From Mikania micrantha (lineage: Eukaryota > Streptophyta > Magnoliopsida > Asterales > Asteraceae): a stretch of DNA of 64,000 bases. The notes below the pieces were generated by a model. That model ran no database searches. It had not been told where the DNA came from and saw only the letters and a list, made by a program, of their open reading frames with translations. Shown in pieces: positions 1 through 11,700 of this stretch. Location: assembly GCA_009363875.1 (NCBI GenBank), contig CM018690.1, positions 12,059,971 to 12,123,970 on the forward strand. Direction: 5' to 3'. The first letter of the stretch is position 1; each line of letters opens with the position of its first letter. Made by a program: the position numbers and the translations under genes.

Positions 1-1067
1 TGGTCCGACCAGCATGTCTAGCCCGGGTTTGAAAACATTGCCACCAACTAGGGAAAGGGTGGCAAACACATCTTTACATGTTCTTGATAAGATCAACTTC
101 TTCTCATATAAATCTCAAACCTAACCATAAAATAAGTTTGATTGAATCTGGTCTAATTGGAAAACCGTTATGATCTAATCAAACAACTACCATTTTAGCT
201 GGTCTAATTGTTTATGCAATTCTTACTGTTGCTACAAGCTTAATATAACAATGCAAGTGAATGATGATCATCTTTGTTCATACTAAGATTTAAAGTAACT
301 GATCGTATAAGTGTGTTATGAGAGTCTAATAATTAAGTTGTGTAATTTGGAATTAGCCTTCTGCTAAAAGAGACGGTGATATTCATATTGAGTTGTTTTT
401 GAATGTTCATGTAAGTCTTTCTATTCCAATTAGGTTGTTATTGATCATATGAGTCCTGGTCTTTTTATTGGTCTTGGTGTTATATCATCTTTTCATACAA
501 ATTGTTTCATAAGTAATATTAATGCACGTTGTCAGTAGTTGACCATTGAAACTAGCTCATGTTTATTGTACTCGTTTGTATTAACTCGTCTATACTCCAG
601 GTCCTAAATTATTCAGATGTTGTCTTTTATCCTTTGTCCGTATTTATTGTCAAATGGCGTTTTATTTGGGACTATCATCTTTTTTTCCACAAATAATACC
701 AAGTCTTTCTTGTCCCTCTAAGCCATGACTTACAACGGTTTTTAACTCCACCATTAAAAACAATAATAATATTCATAATCGTTATGTAATAAAAAAATAT
801 ATTTATTATGTGTTTTTAAGTTGAGTTTTGTCATATAAATCACATTTATAAATTTGTTTAAAATTAATATCATTGTAAAAATTTAATAAAGAAAACCTAT
901 TTATTCTTTTTTTATAACATCATTTAACATTAATAATCTTTGTCATATCGACAGTATCGCTAAGTCATCGACCCTGTGATTTTTTGACTTTTTATGTTGC
1001 GTACCGAAGATATTGTATCAGGTGAAATTATAAAATAATTGGTGAAACGATTGAGTTCCCCACGAGG
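1..1067. other. Non-coding AT-rich flank
   Basis: No open frame or exon-like block is convincing here. The first 50 bases contain a 'gtttgaaaacatt' stretch that resembles the 'gggtttgaaaacaagg' end of the repeat at about 2790-2960, so the window may open inside another copy of that repeat. The rest is unremarkable AT-rich sequence. Confidence 0.6.
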
Positions 1068-1277
1068 TTGTTTGGTTTTTTTGAACGGCAATTGGGATCA
1101 CTGACGGGTCATAGACCCACCCGATCATATCCACACCCCATAGGAGGAAACCCACCATAGGTGAGAGAAAACCCCTAGCCTAGCATGGAACCCCTATTTT
1201 GTCCATGTCAGGACTTGAACTCATGACCTCCTCAATATTGAAGCCACAGGGTACCTCCCCTCAACCGCTTGGTGACT
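1068..1277 (-). repeat. tRNA-derived SINE-like repeat
   Basis: Read on the minus strand, this starts with an A-box-like 'caccaagcggttgag' and about 35 nt later has a B-box-like 'gagttcaagtcc'. It ends in 'cgttcaaaaaaacc', an A-rich tail like those of the other SINE-like repeats in the window. The two-box pol III promoter spacing and short length fit a tRNA-derived SINE. I could not define target-site duplications, so the ends are approximate. Confidence 0.5.
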
Positions 1278-3052
1278 GAAAGGCTGTGGTCCTACAAAGG
1301 CCTAGCAACTGACGGCCTAGCGGATGACGACGTCAATTGAGGTTTGTTGAGGTCGTGGCTTTCCTTGTCTCGTCAGAAATCCGGAACAATTGCGAACTGA
1401 AACGAGCCGGAAATGGAAGAAAAACCGACGAAACAAAAACCAACTTGAAGAGGCTCAAAATTTCAAACTAAACTGAAAAAACCGCAAGTTAGCGCAGCAG
1501 ATTACGGATCAAAGCTGGAACAAATTGTGAGCAATAAAATCGAAGAAAAGTAAACAGCCACGGTTTCCGGTGTAATCATCAATCAACATTGCTGACGGGT
1601 GGAGAAGCCGCAATCAATGGCAACAATCAGGCGATCAGAGCACTATGTGTTTATAAAACCCAAAAAACAAAAATCTTGGGGCCTTTTTTTTTTTTTGACT
1701 CGTTCAGAGCACTTAAATTCTCAGAACCGTCACTGATCAAGATCAGCGATTGTTAATCTGACCGGTGTGTGTTGCAATCGAAACTTGAGACCAAAATTTT
1801 TTTATGGGGGAAAACTTTTTGGTCATTTGAGAATCGCTATATAATAATTTTTTTCTCTTTGTTCAGATCGGGTTAGGTTGAATCGAGTCGGACCATGTTA
1901 AAAAAAGCAAACAAACTTAATTTCATATATAAAAACATAATAAAAATACAATATATCTAAAGTTGCTCTTATGTCTGGTAAAATAGGAGGGTTTGGTTGT
2001 GTTAGATAGCGTGTTCAGAACGGGTGCGGGTTAGGATGGGTGCAAGTTATGATGAGTTTTAAGGAAAATCAGTTTGGGTATAAAAGGATCATTTTAAAAA
2101 ACTTCAATTTTGTTCAAGTTAAATTAAATTGTAACTAAACAAATAGTTTAATTGAAAAATTTTTAGTCATTTCTAATCAAATATAATACAGATCATTCTT
2201 AGCTGTTTAAATCCATTATATTCACATGATTTTTAAGTTAATCATCTTAACACGCGTTGTATTAATGTGTTAGTCATCTCAACTCATTTGAAGTTATGAT
2301 TTTATATTATAATGTTACCCATTTCAACCCAAAATATAATATTGTTTACACAATTTTCGCATTTATCTTGTTATGAGTTATGATTGTCAGGCATAATTGT
2401 TCCATACTCAGTTTTATTTTTAAAAGTATATCCAAAACATCTATGGAGACTTTTTTAAGTATTTATTTCTCTAAAAAAACAAGTATAACTATCACTTAAA
2501 TTTTCAACATAAGTCCAATTATTCAAAGTTAAGGGGAGCAATTGCAAAATATTAAGGGGACCGATCAGGATTTTAACATATATATACTACTGGAAAAAAA
2601 AATTCAGGAAGGGTGGTAGCCCCCCCAAAGCTAGGGGCGGGTACGTCACTGTGAATACATGATCAATGTTTTTAAAATCAGACCAAACGTCGAACTTTTC
2701 TCTTTAATGATCAGTAGTTGGATTTAAGAAAAAAATAGCGTCATAAATATTATATAAATATTAAACAGTAAAAAAAATCCAAATATTGTATACCTTGAAA
2801 ACAGGTTCAGCGGGGTGTTTTCCGGTTGGACCGTCTGCCGCCGGTCAAACTGGCTGATTGGCCCAAAAGCAGCTCTGAGCATTTAACAGGACCGCCTAAG
2901 TCACCGGACCCTAATCCGATCAGTCCAACTGGCCTGTATGGTCCGGGTTTGAAAACAAGGGACATGATCATCAAATTCTTTTATTTGTGGTCTTCAGCCC
3001 AATGGTGGAACACAGAAGCCCACGAAGAAATCTTTTTTTTTTTTAATTATTT
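1278..3052. other. Non-coding, repeat-derived flank
   Basis: I see no gene. About 2790-2960 is GC-richer, with 'ccttgaaaacaggttc' at its left and 'ccgggtttgaaaacaagg' at its right. It looks like a short repeat, but its ends are not clear enough to classify. About 2600-2640 has a C-run and 'ggggcgg' reminiscent of a hAT end, without a visible partner. Confidence 0.5.
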
Positions 3053-3358
3053 TTATTCCTTGATCTTTGGTCAAATAAGTAGGAAAAAAAAGCAAGGGGA
3101 CGACTAAAGAACTTATTGGTTTGGTTAATGATTTTATTGGCTGGACAATAACAACATCGAAGGGCAAAATAGGAGGCAGGGAATGTAAAAAAAAAAAACG
3201 AAAAAAAAGAGGCATCCTGTTTACATGCTTATTTGTGTACCAGGGGCTGCAACGTTCAATAACTTAATTAAGAATTCAACGGTGATTCACTTGCAAGTAT
3301 TGCTAGGGATAAAAAACTTGGTAGCATGATGTTTCGAACCCAAGAAAGAACTAGCGAA

Positions 3359-4180
3359 CAGTGGCGGAGCTTGACAAAAATGATAGGGGGGGCGAAACTT
3401 TGCAACATTAAAATTTTTTTTCTCTAACAGCCTAGCGCTAACAGTTAAATGTTCGGGTTGGCAATTCGGGTCCGGGTCGGGTCAAAAAAAGTAACAATAA
3501 ACAACAATTAAACTATACCAATAATTCTGTAAAAAAATTGAAAAAAAATCGGGTTGGCGATTCGGGTCCCATCTCAGACACTAAATTTATACCAATAATT
3601 CTGTAAAAAATTTGAAAAAAAATCAAAACCCTAAATGTTTAGATTTACTAACAATCACGCAAGATGGAAGAAGAAGGCTGGAAGCAGGGCCACTGCAGCG
3701 GCATGCGACGGCCGGGCGTGCGGCGGGGCCGGTGCTGTTGGTGGCTGGTCGAGAATCGGGCGAGTGGAGGTTGGGGGCGACGCAAGGATGAGAACAAGAA
3801 TGATTTTTTTTCCTCTTTTCTTCCTAAACGGTAATTGGGTAAACAAATAAAACAAAAAAGATTTTTGGAAATTGGGCTTTAGATTTTAAGTTTTTGGACT
3901 TTGGAGATTGGGTAAACACTAAACAGATTTTTTGGCTTAATATATACCCATAAATTTGTTTGTTTATAGGTTTAATCGAATCGGTTTTATACGTTTATAA
4001 ATTATTTAAAAAAATTTTAATGTTTTTTTGGGGGGGCGAACATATGGTGTATATTTTTTTTCAGGGGGGCGAAATAATTTTTTTTTATAAATTTTGCACT
4101 ACGAATCGGGATATGTACACTACTAACCGAAAAAACAGGGGGGCGGTCGCCCCCCCTTCCCCAACTAACCTACGCCCCTG
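3359..4180. mobile_element. Non-autonomous hAT-type DNA transposon
   Basis: The element runs from 'cagtggcggagc' to 'ctacgcccctg', so the ends pair as short imperfect terminal inverted repeats (CAGTGGCGG / CAGGGGCGT). It is flanked by a perfect 8-bp target duplication CTAGCGAA (3351-3358 and 4181-4188). Unit 2 has the empty site with a single CTAGCGAA at 16292-16299, which proves the insertion and shows it came after the duplication. The interior has runs of G or C near both ends and no transposase. Short open frames within it are accidental. Confidence 0.93.
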
Positions 4181-5791
4181 CTAGCGAAGATCAAGGAACG
4201 CTAGTGGTTGCTCGACTCAGCGACCAAGATCATAGCCAAAGGAGTTGCAGTGTAGCTTGTCCATACGACTGAAGGAATGATTGGGCCGAAGTAATGAATG
4301 TTAGATTAATCTTAATAGATCCCGTTATGGGTCAACATGATTTAATTTTAACAAATGTTTTTGAGTGTTTAATTAGATAGTGGGTAAGTTTAGGTTTATG
4401 CAAGTAGTGGGTCTAAGTTGTAGGAGTAGTGTGTCAAACATGGCTTAGTGCTTTGTTTGTTTTCATTATATAAGTTAGCATGTCTTTTATTCAAGCAAGT
4501 AAGAAATTTAAAATAGAAGAAAACTTCTTATACGCAAAATTGTGTTTTGCGTGTGTTTGAAAGTGCGTAATCAAGGCCCTAAACAAACAATGGATAAGAA
4601 CAAGATCACGAGAACGGTCAAGCTAAAAGGAATTGAAAAAACATAACTAATGATCAAATCGAAATCACTTCCAATGATAAAGTCCAAAGAGATAAATGGA
4701 ATAGAACACTATCTAATACGGTTCAGAAATCAGGGGTAATTGTTGGCAATAATTTCCTATCCGACCAGTCTCGTGAACATGCAAAACTAAAATGGTCAAA
4801 TCCAACCGGGTTGTCACATTGTGGTTCCAAATTGGTGCATTTATGCTTGTAATAGGCACATTTTAACAGGGTTTAAGTAATCAAGTTGTGGTATTTATGT
4901 TAGCTAGCTTCGTATGTGTAGTTGTTATGTTTCAAACCTTCGTGTGGCCTTTAAACAATAATTGTAATTTTAAGCAAAAGATAAGATATGGTACATACTC
5001 AAAATAGGTGTCCAAAGACTAACATCACGTCAACCATTGTTTCTGATAAGATGATAATAAAACAAAGAACACAATACATGACATGATAATTTTGAAGTAC
5101 ATACACACCTCCAAACATAAATGAAAGTAATCTACACACACTCGTTATTAACATTCAACAAATTAATATGAAGAACCAAGAGGGGCCAGCCCTGAAAATT
5201 AATTGGCAATATGAAAAAGGGAATTGTGACAGACGAGGAAGAAGCTTAGAAGGTTACATCAAATTAAGTTCAAATACTACAAATGTATTCATTAATAGAA
5301 TAACTGTAAATTAATTAATCACCAAATAAAATATATAGAGCAAGAATCAAATGAGCACCTAGCATTATTATAAGAACAAATACATGAAATTATAAATCAA
5401 TAATTAATTAAGAGATAAATATTGATTTTCTCCTAAGTTAGCAATATTAAACTTGTGTTATTATAACGTAAGATGGTGAAGACACACTCCACCACTAAAC
5501 CGTTTTCAAAGGAAAACACCTCCATCATATCCTTCGGTGTCTATAATTAATAAAACTCATCCTCTCGATCTTCATTTATATATGTTAAAAAAACTCTTCC
5601 ATATTGAAGATATATATGCTACTATCTTATTCACATAATTATTATTATTATTATTATTATTAATTAACCCAATCAAAATATATATATATGTAATTAAAAC
5701 CTTAACAAAAGGATATCATGCATATATATTTACACCAACATTAACATTATTATATATATACACATGCACATTTGATGGTTACATTAATTAA

Positions 5792-8700
5792 TCACTCGAC
5801 TTTCTTCTCCTTTCTTGGTGAGTTGACTTTGACTTTATTCTTGAGTTTCTGAAGCACCCTCTCGTCTATCATACTGTAATATCTCTTGCTAAGCAAATGC
5901 AGCCTCTTTCCATGCTCCCTTATCTTATCATCATACTTCAACCATATTACCGGTACACTCATACTCATCAACGTTCCTAACACCTCACACGTACTTAGTT
6001 AAATTAATTAATAAATAATTTAATATATAGTCAGCCAATTAATTAATTAATTAATTAACTAATTAAACATGTATATGTATGTACCTATAAACAGATGTGT
6101 AAGCAGGTCCGATGAGCTGCCAATGACGGAAAGCAACCACAGGCCAGCCATTGTGGCAGCAAAAACATACCACTCACTTTGAGCACCAACCTTAAACACC
6201 CATCTCATGGCATCCTCTGAGTATTCTTTTATCTGGTTAGCCATTGCGGTAGCAGTCCTATCAGATATCCCTATTGAACACATGCCTGGTTCATCTCTGC
6301 AAGACTCATCGCATCGTACGTTAAACCATATTTGTTTTAACTTTTAATTATGTATGCATGTACGCATGCATGGATGCATCCAGAAATTATTAACTCGAGG
6401 GTCAATAGAAAAATTTTAGATTCATAATTTGCTATTATATGTACATTATAAGTTTTTTATAAAATATTAATAACTGTGATCTTCAAGGTCTCATATTTTA
6501 AAATCGTTGTAAAATTGCTTTATTTTTATCGCTTGTATACTTTTTCGACATAACACATGAATAAATATGTAAAAAGACAACACCCATGCTTTATTTTTTT
6601 TTGAACGGTGACGATCCTAAGACAATGCATGTCCTTTTTAACACACTGCAAAATAATAATTTTATCTACCAAACTTAAGACAATGCATCGACGGATTTCG
6701 TGGAACCGATATTTTTTATTCGCCAGACATCATATAATGTATGGCGGGCATTTCCTAGTGTCTTGTTAATTGACACAACTTATAAAACGAACAAATACAA
6801 CATGCCATTTGTTCAAATAGTAATTGGTGTCACGTCAACACACAATACGTTTTGTATTGCACATGCGTTTATAAGTAAGGAACGTGAATAGAACTTCGTT
6901 TAGGTGTTACAAAACCTAAAAGATGCATTTCAACAGTGTATAAAGCCACGCGTTATTGTAATTGATAGAGAATTGGCTCTTATAAAAGCATGGAAAAAAA
7001 ATACTTTCTAATGTTGTCCAATTACTTTGTAGGTGGCACATATTTGAAAACATATCCAAACACTACATGCCAATTTTTTTGCAACAAGAGTGGCAAAAGT
7101 TTCAATATGTGTGGTCGGTTGTGATAGATTCTGCAACTCCAGATATTTATGAGTATGATTACAGCCGACTTCATTAATGGCAATGGACCTCTCATCAGAA
7201 TAATATTCTATTTCTCGTATATAATAGTTTTTTATGTTATATGAAACGTAATAATCTGTGTTGTTTTTTTAAGGGTTATCGGATGTTTGCAACTAACTTG
7301 GTTGCAAAGGTACAAGGAAATGTTTATGTCTTCATGGATAGATAAAAGCCGGAATTTTGATCTGCAAACATCATCTACCACATCGTGTTGTGTCATTCGT
7401 ATTTGTTAACAACCATTTTGTAATGGTTGAACTTAATGGAGAAGTATCCAATGCCCATACCAAGTTGGAATCAGGTTGATATGTGATACTTAAGAAAATG
7501 GTATAACTACATTAATATAATTCAGATATGTTCTCAACATACGATAATTATATAGATATTTGTAGTCATACTTAGTCCTGTTATCTCAAAATGTGTTATA
7601 ATATCACTCAGCTCACGGCATTGTGACATTAATACTGACATGTTATTATTTACATGTTCTTGAACTGACCTGAGTTTTTTTTTCTGCATGTGAGCAGAAT
7701 AATGGCTCCTAAAAGAGGTCGACCAGCTAAGAAAACTACTCAGAACGTTACTAACCCTGAACAGAGTCAAGTTCCACATGTGAATGTGGAATCGAATCCA
7801 AATCCACAGGTTAATCTGGAAACAAATACTGCTCCACCAGTGAACCCTGGAGCGAACACTGTTCCACCTGAAGGTACAAGTGGATCTGAAACGAACGAAG
7901 CCATGATAGCACGAATTGTGCGAGAACAGCTATCTGCTTGTGGTGTTCTGACACAACACCAACCTCATATCCCTTCGGGTTCTGGTAGGGACCACGAACA
8001 TACTGAACATAATGCTACTGGGGGTCATGCAGAAATTCATCAGACCACCGGTACAACTACAATTGCTCTTGATCCACCTCGACAGGGATGTACTTATAAG
8101 TATTTTGCTTCCTGCAACCCTCCTACTTTCACAGGCAAGGAAGGAGCGGCTGGTCTTTTAAGGTGGATTGAGGAGATGGAAACCAAACTTAAACTTAGAT
8201 ATTTTGATTGTACAGCGATGGCCGACCAAGGTGAACGGTATATTTATCAGATATTTCCTCATGTTATTGTGGATGGTACTCCGAGCTCTAGTTCAGGATC
8301 GGACTCAGATCCTTCTGAGGCGTCGACTGCAGCCTCTCAGGCGCCACTTGCAGTGCCACAGGCGCCACCTGCATTACCACATACACCGTCAGCTCCTAGA
8401 CCAGTTTCACCACACTTGGACACTCTCAGCCTCGTGCTGAGAATGTAGCAGCGGAGGGACGACACATTCCTTCACCACAGAGAGTCCCTGCTTGGGACGG
8501 ACTTAGGAGGATGCAGGGACAGGCCCGCAAGACCACGGGGCTACCCCCTAGACACCAGATGGCTCCACGGGATGAGCCTCAGGCTATTCACGAGGTGGGA
8601 GAATCCTCCCACCAAGCCGAGCTGCGGGCCCAGATGCAGCAGGTCTCTCAAGACCTGCAGGGCCTGAGACAGGACCTACAGCAGCATCATACTACTTTGG

Positions 8701-11700
8701 AGGATACTCGCGCTACCGTATTGGAGATCCTCACTTCACACCTGACCTTGATGGAGCATGTGAATCTTATGGGTAATGATACCCAGGCATGGAGGACTAC
8801 TGTGGAGGAACGACTCAGTAGGACCTGGAGACACGTGATAGTTGCTGCATTTTGGCAGCAGGTTACTGTTTGGAGAGAGTTTCTAGTATGGTTTGGGGCG
8901 GTTAGTACTGAGACCAGTGCTGCTGCTACATTCTCAGCACAAGGCTGAGAGTGTCCAAGTGATGCTACCTGTGCTGGTGGTGGTGGTGAAACTGGTCTAG
9001 GAGCTGACGGTGTATGTGGTAATGCAGGTGGCGCCTGTGGCACTGCAAGTGGCGCCTGAGAGGCTGCAGTCGACGCCTCAGAAGGATCTGAGTCCGATCC
9101 TGAACTAGAGCTCTGATACCACCCTGTCACACCCCCACCTCTCGTCACCTATTGATGATGTCACTGACACGGTTGCGGAAGCATAGTGGTGATGTCTCGG
9201 AAATGAGGGGTGACTTACTTGATCTGATATCACAAGCACACAGATTAACTTATTTAGTTACAAAGTTGTGAAGTGCAGTCTCACCGAATTCACTGTCTAC
9301 CTGCAAAAATGTTGGATTTGAAAACGTCATCACAAAGCTGGTGAGTCCGTAAAGTTTAGTAATTAAACAATATGATATGCAAAATTTCAAGATATACAGT
9401 TCAGATAACCATGGGACCCGTATCTAGTTCCTTTCGGACAGTTTTACGTTTTACGAAGATACTACCCGTCGGTACATATCTTAATGCCTCATTATCTTAA
9501 TGTCTATCACTAACATTAAGAAAGTGTTTCGGAAACAGTTAACAAACATTCACACCAGGGGAGATGCAATCCTCCCAGCAAATGGGTTGTCAGCCAATAG
9601 TACTATCAATGCTTCCTGTTCGGCCCCACATGGGTTCACTAGATACAGTTTCAAAGAATGAGGGCTTTTGATACTGTGATAGAGATACTAACGGCAAAAT
9701 CCCATGAAATCACACGAAAGTCACATGAAATCACAAAGATAACAGTGATACATATCATATGTTCAGAAATCGATTTACAGAAATTCCCCGATATTTGTAA
9801 AACACTAAAATGAAAATGGGTTATACGAAACTCACCTGATAATATAGAGGTAGCAGAATGTCTCCCAAATCACGGGATCATGTATGCGTTCTAATATTAG
9901 AAACCGTGACAAAATTCCCGCCGCAATGCGCGAGTAATTCACTAGTTATTAATTAATTTCGAGTTTATCGTCATGTCGCGGTGACATCATCATGAATATT
10001 AAAACGTAGACAAAAAAAGATTGCAGCATTTGTCAATTCATTGTAAAATAATAAATCAAAACATCTGCAAATGTTTTAACGATTACTTAATTAATTATTA
10101 TTATTATTTGCTTATTATATATACATTAGTTTTAATATTATATTATAATATTAGGCATTATTAATTATTTTTATTATTTACTTATTACTAATATTATATA
10201 TTCATTATTATTATTATTTCTTATGCGCCGATTTTTGTTGACTTTCATCACATATATTGCATACTAGGTTAGTCAACAATGTAATACACGGGCTGATTTA
10301 AAAGACGATGATATTAAATAAAACGAATTACTAATTAAGATTTAATCATTATAAAATGATTTTGTGAGATAAATTTTGTTTGTTAAGTTACATAATTAAG
10401 TTAATTGAGAAAATACAATTAATTTTATTGAGATATAATAAAGAAATTTAATAAATTTGATCCAAATATCAAATTAATTATTTTTCTGTAAAAGTGGAAA
10501 TACATATATACATTTGGGTATTTGGATAAAAAAATTCTAGGGTATAAATAGAAAAAGTAATTTAAAATTTGAAACTTTCGAATAATTTCAAAGAACTGTT
10601 TATTAAGTGATTGAGATAAACATAAAATAAAATAAAATAGAAAACATTTATAATTATACAACAGAATTTGATGAAATTTTGTTAAATTAAAACTTCTTTT
10701 TTGAAAAGATTAATATACATAAAAGAAAAGTTTGATTTAAAAAAAATCAAACAATGTATGTCATTGCATAATAGGAAAAACAATATTTGAATAATATTAA
10801 TTGACAAATCACTATAAAAAAAGATGTATCAAAACCAATTCTTTTGTATTATTCTGTCTGATATGCCAAGTTTTAATGATAAAATATTATATTTAACATG
10901 ACAATTTATAACATATTAAATAAAATAATGAAGAAAAAAACATCCGAACTTTTACTAACATTTGCAATGTTAGTAAAGTGACATTTTTAAAATTTAATCT
11001 TTTATGTTTGTACCAACATAGAAACCAAAATAATATTTGTTTTTTCGTGTAACATATAGTTTTAGTCTATTTTTAAATTAAGAAGATATGTTTATATACT
11101 TTTAATATATTTAACTAGGATAATAATGTTTGAAATTTTTAATTAAAAAAATATATTTATCAAAAATGTAAATTAAATTTAGCATTTAAATGAGATAATA
11201 TGAACTGAATTTTCAACACAATTGTTTTATTTATTAATTTTAAAATGCCAAGAATAAATAATAATGGTGACAAGTATATTTATTTGTAATATTATAACTT
11301 AATTAACATAATAATGCACGATGGTAATTAAACAATTTCAGTTAGTGTATATTTTATAATCTTATTTACTAAAATTGTGTTTTTTTAAAAACTTTTTTTT
11401 AACTCCTAATATTATTCGATGTATAAAGCTTATATTTTTTAAAAGCTTTTGTTCGTAGAAAATTTTAGAAAACTTTAAAAAAAAAGTCGTTTAGACGAAA
11501 ATTATTTTATAAACTCTTTTACATTTAGTATCATCTTATATAAAATGTCCTTTTTAACTTTCAAAAAAAAAAAATTTTAAATGGAAAAATAAATTTCATT
11601 ACAAAAATATATTTTAATTTTTCTAAAAAGTTAGTCATAGATGTTTTGCTTTTAATTTTTTGTTATTTTGTATATTGTTTTATATTGCTTTCAAATAACA

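Noticed and set aside
2826..3855. Several short ORFs on both strands (70-93 codons)
   Set aside because: They overlap homopolymer runs and repeat ends, show no domain, and the ones after 3359 lie in a hAT that unit 2 lacks.
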